Shown: positions 35,564-43,575 of the stretch, piece after piece
How the letters are laid out: the number at the start of each line of letters is the position of its first letter
How positions within the stretch are numbered: position 1 is the first letter of the stretch
Assembly (NCBI GenBank): GCA_048499455.1
Contig: JASNZV010000005.1
Location: forward strand, 186,001 to 250,000
Source of the DNA: CFX5 sp023384495
GTDB taxonomy: Bacteria; Chloroflexota; Anaerolineae; Caldilineales; Caldilineaceae
Direction of reading: 5' to 3'
DNA length: 64,000 nucleotides
Made by a program: the position numbers and the translations under genes
The notes under the pieces: model-generated
What the model saw: only the letters and a program-made list of their open reading frames with translations
Told to the model about the DNA's origin: nothing
Database searches by the model: none

Positions 35564-38500
35564 TCAAAATCCACTCACATCGACAGGTGTATGCCGGTGA
35601 GTGGTTGTGCCATCGCCTAGCTGACCATACTGATTCAACCCCCAGCATTTGACGCCACCACTGCTTGTGAGCGCACAAGTATGCCGATATCCTGTGGCAA
35701 CGGCCTGCACCCCACTTGTCAATCCACTCACATCGACAGGTGTAAGCCGGTGAGTGGTTGTGCCGTCGCCTAGCTGACCATACTGATTCCACCCCCAACA
35801 TTTGACGCCACCACTGCTTGTGAGTGCACAGGTATGATGCTCCCCTGCGGCAATGGCCTGCACCCCACTTGCCAATCCACTCACATCGACAGGCGTATGC
35901 TGGCTATAATTGCCCCCCCAGCATTTGACGCCACCACTGCTCGTGAGCACACAGGTATAAGTCCACCCTCCGTCAATGGCCTGCACACTACTTGTCAATC
36001 CGTTCACATCGACAGGCGTATGCCAATCAGTGGTTGTGCCGTCGCCTAGCTGACCATACCAATTATTCCCCCAGCATTTGACACTACCACTGCTTGTGAG
36101 CGCACAGGTGTGATGTGTCCCTGCGGCAATCGACGATGTCGGGCTGGGTGCTGGTGGAATCATCGCGCCGGTGAAGTTCACATTGTTGGCAGCGTCGGAT
36201 GGTAGGGTAACTGTTTGTTGCGTGGGCGTAATGGTCCAACCCGTCCGAATGGCTGTGACTTCGTAGACGCCTGTGGGGAGGTTAGCAATTGTGTGGTGGC
36301 CATCTGTGTCTGTAGTGGCAGTGAAAACCTGTCTGGCTGTAGCTGGTTGGATGGGCAGCGCAGGCTGCTGCTCTACTGGGGCTTCAGAATCGATCAAAGC
36401 AGTTGTTGCTAGCGGAGATTCCTTAACGGGTATCGTCCGTTGCTGACTGCTACCCATAGTTAAGGGCAGGTAGATGCGGGATTCTCCGGCAAAGGTCAAA
36501 GCTTCAACTTTGGCGGGGTATTCCTGATTCCCGGCCCGGTCCACGCTGTAAGCCTGTACCGACGTTGCCTGACCTGGAGAAACTTGTATAGGCGTGCTGT
36601 ACTCCTGCCAACTTTGTCCTCCGTCCAGGCTGTAGTAGCTCATAAGCACGCCCGCGTTGTCGTCTATTGCGGAGAGTGTCACGGTGGCCGGCCCGGTGTA
36701 TTCACCCTGATCGTTCTGTGGCCCCTGAACGGTGAGGGTTGTGGTGGGCATGGTCGTGTCTTGGAGTTGGGCAGGCTCTGTAAGGACAACATCAGGTGCG
36801 ATAGAAGTTTCTGACACGCCATCGCCGTCTTCGTCTAAGATGAGCGTTAATTGTTCCAGGCTGTCATCCAATGTTAATGATGCTATGCCCCCTTCCTTGG
36901 AAGGCACATTTACAAACACTGCCTGCTGATGGGGAACAAAGCTTGGCTCTGTGGCAAGTTTTTGCAACTCTGTTGCTTTGATCTCTAAGGGTGTCTCGGT
37001 CTGTTGTTGTATAGTGGTGATGTAGGTTCCTCCTACCGGCAACATGACAAAGATCTGCTGGCCAATGATGTCATATGTAGCCCCAGCTATCTCATTGACG
37101 ATAAAACCATTTTCATCAATGCCTATGCGTCGTCCAATGTCGTCTATTACATAGACCATCGCCTCCCCTCGCACTACGAGTTGCAGATAGGGGGAAGATT
37201 CTTCGTTGTGGCCGGCAGCATGTAACGAAGCTTTAGGTGGCTTCCCAACTAGAATATTCTGGATTGCAGCAACAATAGCTTTGTCCTGGAGAAGACTACC
37301 ATGCCCTTCCTCAACCTCTCCCTTACCAAATCGAATAATGTGAGCAGGGCCACTCTTATTGGGTAAACTTGCACTGCTATATGGAACTGTCTCATCCCCT
37401 AGAGTGACCCCAAAATCAAAACAGATGTCTGGAATCAGCCCCCATGGGCCTACCCCACAGTCATATTCTCTAATCCGACTATAGGTTGGTAAGTGTTCGG
37501 CAGCCAACACGTAGTAGTCAACACCATTCAAGCCACTATTAAAGTCATCCAAATTAGCATGCAATTGGGATGCTTCATTGATTAGTCCGCCATTTTGGCT
37601 GTGGTACTTCCCTTTGTTGTTGACGAAAAAATTTCGGGTGGCAGAGAAGGAATTCAAAAGCCGGTCATGATCCCGATAGTATGGACCATCGCCATATTGA
37701 AAATAAGCGTCAGAGGGTAATAGTTGCATTGCCCCTGGAGAATTCTGAATAATCTGCGAGATGATCGGCAAGGCTGCATAGCGACTCTCAGTGAGTGGGA
37801 TACGTACGAAGTTTGGCAACAATCCTGTCCGGGCAACCAGTGCCAGCTTAGGTGCACCCCAGTATGGAGTTCCCACCGTAATCACCTTTGCCACCATCTG
37901 TGCTCGCTGGGAATCAGCAATGAATGTTCGAGCCAGCAGGCCACCCATGCTATGGCCGACTAGAACGACCTGATCAGCACCCAGAGCACTGATTGTAGCA
38001 CTGATTGTCTCTTGCAGTTTGATAGCACTAGGTTCCAGACTCAGGCGCCAGTCATAGGGAAAAGTGATAACTTGATACTCAGCCTGTTCCAGAGCCTTGA
38101 TAAAAGAACCGTAAACATCGTGATCACCACTATCCATAATGCCAATCGGGGTTATCTGATCGCATTCATCTTGCGGTTCTGGCTTGTCCGGCTGTAAATA
38201 TAACGTGTTGCCAGTCGCAATGAACCATGCCTGGCCATACCTGCCATCTTGCAACCAGATTTCCCCTGACCCTCGCAAGCTACATGAGATCACATCGCGG
38301 GGGGTATTTGCTAGCCGGGATCCCATGACACCGGGAAGAAGGATAATAGGGTATTTCGTATCTTTCTTCGTATCTTTCAATGTAGCGGTGACGGTCACGC
38401 CGGCAATTCCATTTCCATTATCATCAGTTACTCGGCCAGAAATAGTGTTGAGGTTGGCCTGACTATGGGTGGACATGATACCTATTGACGCTTCCCTGGC

Positions 38501-38590
38501 GACCGGACTCTGGGCAACCGACGGCATAATCGAACCCTGCAACAAAAATACAAAGGTAAGCAAGCCAGTTATCAATTGTCGTGGATTCAT
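35564..38590 (-). CDS. Secreted LCAT-like lipase/acyltransferase with C-terminal RCC1 repeats
   Basis: The 1008-residue protein has a signal peptide ('LLTFVFLLQGSIMPSVAQS') and a short Ig-like segment. An alpha/beta-hydrolase of the lecithin:cholesterol acyltransferase group follows. It starts at 'YPIILLPGVMGSRLANTPRD', with the nucleophile Ser in 'VVLVGHSMGGLLARTF' and likely acid/His in 'GDETVPYSSA' and 'VEEGHGSLL'. A Thr-rich beta region with 'RIYLPLTMGSS' follows, then four RCC1-type repeats ('HHTCALTSSGGVKCWG'). The last repeat breaks off at 'TPVDVSGF'. GAGAGG before ATG 38588-38590 fixes the start. It probably acts on lipids outside the cell. Confidence 0.85.
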   Translation of the reverse strand: MNPRQLITGLLTFVFLLQGSIMPSVAQSPVAREASIGIMSTHSQANLNTISGRVTDDNGNGIAGVTVTATLKDTKKDTKYPIILLPGVMGSRLANTPRDVISCSLRGSGEIWLQDGRYGQAWFIATGNTLYLQPDKPEPQDECDQITPIGIMDSGDHDVYGSFIKALEQAEYQVITFPYDWRLSLEPSAIKLQETISATISALGADQVVLVGHSMGGLLARTFIADSQRAQMVAKVITVGTPYWGAPKLALVARTGLLPNFVRIPLTESRYAALPIISQIIQNSPGAMQLLPSDAYFQYGDGPYYRDHDRLLNSFSATRNFFVNNKGKYHSQNGGLINEASQLHANLDDFNSGLNGVDYYVLAAEHLPTYSRIREYDCGVGPWGLIPDICFDFGVTLGDETVPYSSASLPNKSGPAHIIRFGKGEVEEGHGSLLQDKAIVAAIQNILVGKPPKASLHAAGHNEESSPYLQLVVRGEAMVYVIDDIGRRIGIDENGFIVNEIAGATYDIIGQQIFVMLPVGGTYITTIQQQTETPLEIKATELQKLATEPSFVPHQQAVFVNVPSKEGGIASLTLDDSLEQLTLILDEDGDGVSETSIAPDVVLTEPAQLQDTTMPTTTLTVQGPQNDQGEYTGPATVTLSAIDDNAGVLMSYYSLDGGQSWQEYSTPIQVSPGQATSVQAYSVDRAGNQEYPAKVEALTFAGESRIYLPLTMGSSQQRTIPVKESPLATTALIDSEAPVEQQPALPIQPATARQVFTATTDTDGHHTIANLPTGVYEVTAIRTGWTITPTQQTVTLPSDAANNVNFTGAMIPPAPSPTSSIAAGTHHTCALTSSGSVKCWGNNWYGQLGDGTTTDWHTPVDVNGLTSSVQAIDGGWTYTCVLTSSGGVKCWGGNYSQHTPVDVSGLASGVQAIAAGEHHTCALTSSGGVKCWGWNQYGQLGDGTTTHRLTPVDVSGLTSGVQAVATGYRHTCALTSSGGVKCWGLNQYGQLGDGTTTHRHTPVDVSGF
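35571..36130 (-). repeat. RCC1-coding tandem repeats of about 153 bp
   Basis: Four nucleotide-level repeats, each coding one RCC1 blade, share long identical stretches such as GTCGCCTAGCTGACCATACT on the plus strand. One unit lacks the YGQLGDG segment. Near-identity at DNA level implies recent amplification. Confidence 0.8.
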
Positions 38591-38621
38591 AGGAACCTCT
38601 CTTCGTATGCCGGGAAGGAAC

Positions 38622-40097
38622 CTAATCAGCAGTAGCCCGCTGCTCAGCAAACTGGCGAAAATAAGCAGCAATTTCGCCATATACGTCACCCGCACAATGC
38701 TCATCGGCCTCGAACTCGGCATCGATGACATCGTAGCCAGCCTCGGTGTAAAACTGAACCGCATCCTTGACATTCTCACGCACAAAGTCGCCACTGGCGT
38801 AGCTAAACTTCAACTGCGTGGATGCCATGACCACCGGCAAATCTGCATAGGCCTGGGCGAAATCGTCTTGGTCTGTATGCCTACGGAATGTCCCGGATGG
38901 CATATAGCCGCCGCAGTTCAATAGGACATAGGCTGGATAGCGATCTCCCATGGCAGGCAGGAATTGCCACGAATAGAAGATGGAGCCGCCAGATGCCCCT
39001 GCGCCGACCAGCCGGTTGCGGCAGAGATTGTACTCGGCGAATAATTGGTCGAACGCGCCGGCAAGTAAGTCCGCTGTGGTATCGACAGCTCCTGTCCACC
39101 AGGAACGGTTCAAAGAGAGCCTTTGCTCTTCTGTATGCAATTGATGCCAGACCGTAGGTGATGCCGGTATGAACAAAACCCATCCCTGCTCGTCAATGAA
39201 CTCAAGTATCTCTTCTGAATAGATGATGCTATCACCGCTGTCGCCGTGCAGGTAGAACGCCAGGTGCGTTGGCGTTTCCGGGTCGTAAGCTTCGCCGATG
39301 ATCAGCGCAGCATCTAGCCCGGCAACTGTCGTCTCATAGCTCCCCGGCTCAAATCCGCCTGTTCCCAAGGAAGGTTGGCAGTCTGACCCATTCCCGCCTT
39401 TTGCATGGACAACCATAGGCAGGAACACCGGGAGCGTAATGGCCTCCAGCGTGACATCATCGATCATCCAGTGGCTGGCGATAGTCTCATCCAGACGTAC
39501 TTCAAATTGAAGATAGAATGAGCGCCCGGCAAATTCACTGAGATCGAGTGAGGCGGTTACCCAGCCAGCACTCTGCTGCCCGGCGCATAAGTCATACTCG
39601 ACGAGGGTCAACGTTGGCAGCGTTAATTCCTTGATGCGGACATAGGCTTTGTCCAGGCCGCAGGACCCCGTAGAGCGAATCTGGTAGTGGTACGATAGCA
39701 TTGCCGTAGCGCCCGCCGGGATCATCACTAATTGGCTCAAACGGCTGGATGTAAAGCTGGCCTCGGTGCTTTCATACGGCAAACAAGGTGGCAAATCGCG
39801 GGTAGGCCCAAGTACTGCCATCGAGCGACCCGAAAGGGGGATCACATCCAGGTAAGATTGTTGCACAATCGTGAAGCTATAGGCACAAGGAGTAGAGGCA
39901 ACTGAATGCTCGATCCAACCTGTATCTGAACTCTCTTCAAATCCGCCGTTCTGAATCAGCTGATTAGAAGCCACAGAGCTGCCTATGCTGGCAAACGCTC
40001 GCAAAGCTGGACGGGCTATGCTAGCGGAAAAGCTGCGGAGTGGAAGGCTGGAAGTCAATACAGCGATACACACCAACAGAAAAAATATGCGCCTCAT
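38622..40097 (-). CDS. Secreted esterase/depolymerase-like hydrolase with N-terminal binding domain
   Basis: The 491-residue protein has a signal peptide ('MRRIFFLLVCIAVLTSSLPL'). A carbohydrate-binding/MAM-like beta domain follows ('NQLIQNGGFEESSDTGWIEH', 'HWMIDDVTLEAI'), then the 'PVFLPMVVHAKGG' segment. The C-terminal alpha/beta-hydrolase resembles secreted feruloyl esterases and PHB depolymerases: 'THLAFYLHGDSGDS', the nucleophile Ser in 'LVGAGASGGSIFYSW', and a late His in 'EADEHCAGDVYG'. The substrate is unknown. ATG 40095-40097 is used because it starts the signal peptide; the longer frame adds 18 residues without support. Confidence 0.8.
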   Translation of the reverse strand: MRRIFFLLVCIAVLTSSLPLRSFSASIARPALRAFASIGSSVASNQLIQNGGFEESSDTGWIEHSVASTPCAYSFTIVQQSYLDVIPLSGRSMAVLGPTRDLPPCLPYESTEASFTSSRLSQLVMIPAGATAMLSYHYQIRSTGSCGLDKAYVRIKELTLPTLTLVEYDLCAGQQSAGWVTASLDLSEFAGRSFYLQFEVRLDETIASHWMIDDVTLEAITLPVFLPMVVHAKGGNGSDCQPSLGTGGFEPGSYETTVAGLDAALIIGEAYDPETPTHLAFYLHGDSGDSIIYSEEILEFIDEQGWVLFIPASPTVWHQLHTEEQRLSLNRSWWTGAVDTTADLLAGAFDQLFAEYNLCRNRLVGAGASGGSIFYSWQFLPAMGDRYPAYVLLNCGGYMPSGTFRRHTDQDDFAQAYADLPVVMASTQLKFSYASGDFVRENVKDAVQFYTEAGYDVIDAEFEADEHCAGDVYGEIAAYFRQFAEQRATAD

Positions 40098-40516
40098 ATT
40101 CCTTTGGATCGACTGATGCGTTTGGCGCAGGATGCCCCCTACCTGCCCCAAACAATCTGGTTTGTGATTTGCCTGAAGAAACCCCGTCAGCCCCCCTCAT
40201 CGACCGGGGGATGCCGATGAGCGGTGGGCGCGCCGTCAATCGCGCAACGCCGGGCTGCCGTTCCCCAATTTGGCTGTGCGTGTGGTAGAATGGGGAGCGC
40301 CGGCCTCCCTTCATCCGTCACCAAGCTCGATGCGCCCGGCCCGATGATGGCGCCGACCTGTCCACTGATGGCGCGGCCCTCTGCACACCTGTTCTATTTA
40401 CGACAAAAGTAAGCTGCTGTCAATGTCCAATTCAGCGGCAGCCCATTCATATTCTGTTCCGTACCAGTGGTAAATGTACAAAATGTACAGTTTCCTTCCC
40501 CCAGGGCAAATCTGAC
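40098..40516. other. 419-bp divergent region before the SLH protein gene
   Basis: CTCATCG (40196-40202) and CGATGAG (40215-40221) form a 7-bp inverted repeat. An extended -10 box (TGG-TAGAAT, 40286-40291) points to the plus-strand SLH gene with a leader of about 220 nt. No gene is apparent. Confidence 0.45.
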
Positions 40517-43500
40517 ATGATGGCATTCGATCCCCAAGAGCCGCCTGGCAACGCACTGGGCCGGCGGCTCAAAGAGTTGCGCGAAAGCCAGCCGCAACGC
40601 ATCACCCGCACCGCCGCCGCCGCCTGGCTCCGCCTCAGCCCCAAAACCGGCCATCGCACGGTTCTGAACTGGGAAGAGGGGACGGTGATGCCCCGCAACA
40701 GCCACCGCCGCGCCTTCCTGCGCTACCTCTGGTGTGGACTGGGGCTCCGCGCCCGCCCACGCGAGCTGGATGAACTCTGGGCGCTGGTCGAGGCAGCCTG
40801 GCATTGGCCCCCTCTCGTCGCCACAGACTGGGCCATGCTCGAGCGGCTCGACTGCGCTGGCGCCGCGCTCGATCCCAATGGACAACGGACGCCCCATAGC
40901 CGCCATCGGCCAGCCGCACCCGCCGACGCACACACGGTCTCCCCGGCGTCACGTGACACTGTGGCGCCACAGGCAACCCAGCCGGAGACGCGGCGCGAAA
41001 CCGAGCCGCCATCGGCCAAGCCCATTGCCCACCGAGCCCAACAGTTCCTAATGGGGTTGGTTGGGCTGGCGATGATGGCGCTGCTGCTGGTCATGCTCTG
41101 GCCTCGCCGGGCCACTGAAGTGACGCCGCTTCTGCGGCCCCAAAACCTGGGCTTTGAAACCGGCGCGCTGGCCCCCTGGTCGATTGCTGGCAACCCACGC
41201 TGCGCCCGCATCGAGGTGGATGACGCGCCTGTTCAAGGTGGCCGACACATGCTCCAGATCGACACCGCACGGGCGCGCTGTTCAGCGCTCCACTATGAGC
41301 TGGCCGGCGCGCTGGCGCAAGGCGACAGGGTGCGAATCGCCTTCTTCCTCCGCAGTGCGGAGCCGCGGCTGCAGGCCGTCTACGTTACATGGACGCCCGG
41401 CAGCCAGCACTCCCCTTCGGCGGGAAACGACGAAGATGACTTCCATGTGGTGGAGAGCGGTCGCTGGCAATGTATCGAACAATCGTGGATCATCGACACC
41501 GAAACGGTCGACCGCCTGCGCGTCGCGCTTCACTTTCCCACTCACCAGCATACGCACATCCACATTGACGGGGCCGCGGTGCGCGTCAACGGGGGTCGGC
41601 TCTGCGAGGCTGATGAGCCTCGTGTGGTAGATGGCGATTTTGCGCAGGGTGGCGAACTGCTTGCCTGGCGCTTTCCCACCGAAGGGTGCCGCTGGGAGAT
41701 TGTAGACGAGGGCGCAGGCGCGCTGAGCGGCACTTCGTTTTTGCGCATCGTTCGGGAATCGCCAGCCTGCCGGGAGCTCTCACAAAATGTCGCCGCGTCG
41801 CTGCCGCCGGGCGCGACCGTCCGGGCGCGGGCCTGGCTGCGCGCCGCCAGCGCAGGGCTGCAATCCGCTTCGTGGCGGTTGCAGGCCGAGACGACGCCAG
41901 CCTTGGTCAGTAGCCAACCGGCATGGGTTGAAAAGGGCCGGTGGCGCTGTGTGGAAAGCGTACTCAAAGCGCCTACGCGCGGGCTGGCCGGTCTGCGCGT
42001 GACCCTTGAGCTCGTAGGGGCGCCGGGTGTCTATGACATGGATGATGTGGTGTTGGCCCTCAGTGATGAGCGCCTCTGCCCACCACAGGAGCTCCTGGCC
42101 AATGCCGGTTTTGAGGCGGGCGATTCTCTGCAGCCGTGGGCTGTGTTGGGCAACTGCGCCGTTACGCTCCGACATGATACGCCACGGGCGCGCACAGGGC
42201 GGAGCTACGCCGAGATCGTCAAGCACGCCGGCTGCTCGTCGCTCTATCAGGACATCGAAGAGCCGATTGCTCCCGGCGACACCCGCACGCTGAGCCTTTG
42301 GGTTCGCTCGCCCGACGCGCCCGTGGCGCATGGCCGGCTGGCGCTGTGGGCAATCGGCGCGCAGCAGGAGCAGCGATACCTCGATTTTGCCCTAGAGGGG
42401 AACGGCTGGAGCTGCCTGGAGGTCACCCTGCCCGCCGCGCGGGCTGACCACAGACACTGGCGGGCCGAACTCTATTTCTATGCCGAAGGCGCCGCCTACC
42501 ATGTAGACAACGCCAGTCTCGTCGAAGGGCCCAACGGCGCCTGCCCAGAGACAAGCTATGTCACGCGCGCCTTTGGGCCGATTCCACACACGCTGCTTCA
42601 CCCAGGGGAGACCTTTTCCGGGCTGCTGGTGGTGGAAAACACAAGTGGCTTGCCCGTAGAGCGGCGCCATCAGCTTCAGGTGTGGGTAGCGAATGAACCC
42701 TATGGCCCCCCACTTGGCGCCGAACCGACGACACTGGTGGATGTGCCGCCGCTGGCGGCAGGCCAGGTCAGTCGCCCACTCTATTTCGACATCCGCCTTC
42801 CGCGTGCGTTGTCGACAGACCAGCCCTACTTTCTCGTACATGAGTTCGCCAGCTTTCGCGCCAACCTGGATGACATGCGCGCCAGCCGCCAAAGCCGGCG
42901 CATCGACATCCAACCCTGCGCCGTGGGCGCTTTCTATTGCGACATCCCGGACGGTTTCTGGGCCCAACGCGAGGTCGAGGCGCTTCACGCAGCGGGCGTT
43001 ACCACCGGCTGCCGCACCGACGCCAAGCCGCACGAGGGATTGCCCTTTTGCCCCCAACAGTTGCTCTGGCTCGACTATCTGGCCGTCTTCCTGCTACGCC
43101 ATCACCATGGCGCTGGCTACCAACCGGCGGCGGCCTACCGTGGCTTTTTCGAAGATGTGCCGGCGACGCACCAGCGCGCATGGTGGCTGGAAGAGTTGTA
43201 CGAACGGCTCGGCCCATTGGAACGGGCCAATTGCCGGTCGGCGGCTGGTTCGCACCGGGCCTGTCTGGAGATGCCCATGCTCCGCCGTGACCTGCTGCGC
43301 TATCTTGCTGCCTACCTCCAGAGCGAGCCGCCGCCACCGGTACAACGCTACTACGTGGACCTGGATGACGACGCAGCCTTGATGGCCCTGGCTGAACACT
43401 TCCGCGCACGGGGCTTTCTGCCCGATGTCGATCCCCACTGCCCCGCTCATGCATCCGGCCCTCGTTTTTGCCCCGGCGAACCGGCCCGCCGCGTCGACGC

Positions 43501-43558
43501 CGCAGTCTGGATGGCGCGCGCCTTTGGCTTGGTTGACGTGGCGGCGGGGGTGGAATAG
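40517..43558 (+). CDS. Type II membrane protein: HTH head, TM segment, external binding modules, SLH-like repeats
   Basis: The 1013-residue protein starts with an XRE-like helix-turn-helix region (about residues 12-75: 'GRRLKELRESQPQRITRTAA', 'TVLNWEEGTVMPRN'). A Pro/Ala linker and a single membrane span (about 177-196) follow. Outside, three related Cys-containing beta modules occupy about 205-680 ('LGFETGALAPWSIAG', 'VVDGDFAQGGELLAWRFP', 'LLANAGFEAGDSLQPWAVLG'), like carbohydrate-binding modules. A beta domain is followed by three degenerate SLH repeats from about 805 ('FYCDIPDGFWAQREVEALHA', 'GFFEDVPATHQRAWWLEELY'). A regulatory head joined to a wall-binding exterior would be a surface sensor, but that is inference. 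Start could be either of two adjacent ATGs. Confidence 0.75.
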   Translation: MMAFDPQEPPGNALGRRLKELRESQPQRITRTAAAAWLRLSPKTGHRTVLNWEEGTVMPRNSHRRAFLRYLWCGLGLRARPRELDELWALVEAAWHWPPLVATDWAMLERLDCAGAALDPNGQRTPHSRHRPAAPADAHTVSPASRDTVAPQATQPETRRETEPPSAKPIAHRAQQFLMGLVGLAMMALLLVMLWPRRATEVTPLLRPQNLGFETGALAPWSIAGNPRCARIEVDDAPVQGGRHMLQIDTARARCSALHYELAGALAQGDRVRIAFFLRSAEPRLQAVYVTWTPGSQHSPSAGNDEDDFHVVESGRWQCIEQSWIIDTETVDRLRVALHFPTHQHTHIHIDGAAVRVNGGRLCEADEPRVVDGDFAQGGELLAWRFPTEGCRWEIVDEGAGALSGTSFLRIVRESPACRELSQNVAASLPPGATVRARAWLRAASAGLQSASWRLQAETTPALVSSQPAWVEKGRWRCVESVLKAPTRGLAGLRVTLELVGAPGVYDMDDVVLALSDERLCPPQELLANAGFEAGDSLQPWAVLGNCAVTLRHDTPRARTGRSYAEIVKHAGCSSLYQDIEEPIAPGDTRTLSLWVRSPDAPVAHGRLALWAIGAQQEQRYLDFALEGNGWSCLEVTLPAARADHRHWRAELYFYAEGAAYHVDNASLVEGPNGACPETSYVTRAFGPIPHTLLHPGETFSGLLVVENTSGLPVERRHQLQVWVANEPYGPPLGAEPTTLVDVPPLAAGQVSRPLYFDIRLPRALSTDQPYFLVHEFASFRANLDDMRASRQSRRIDIQPCAVGAFYCDIPDGFWAQREVEALHAAGVTTGCRTDAKPHEGLPFCPQQLLWLDYLAVFLLRHHHGAGYQPAAAYRGFFEDVPATHQRAWWLEELYERLGPLERANCRSAAGSHRACLEMPMLRRDLLRYLAAYLQSEPPPPVQRYYVDLDDDAALMALAEHFRARGFLPDVDPHCPAHASGPRFCPGEPARRVDAAVWMARAFGLVDVAAGVE

Positions 43559-43575
43559 CTGCCGCCTACGCCCCC

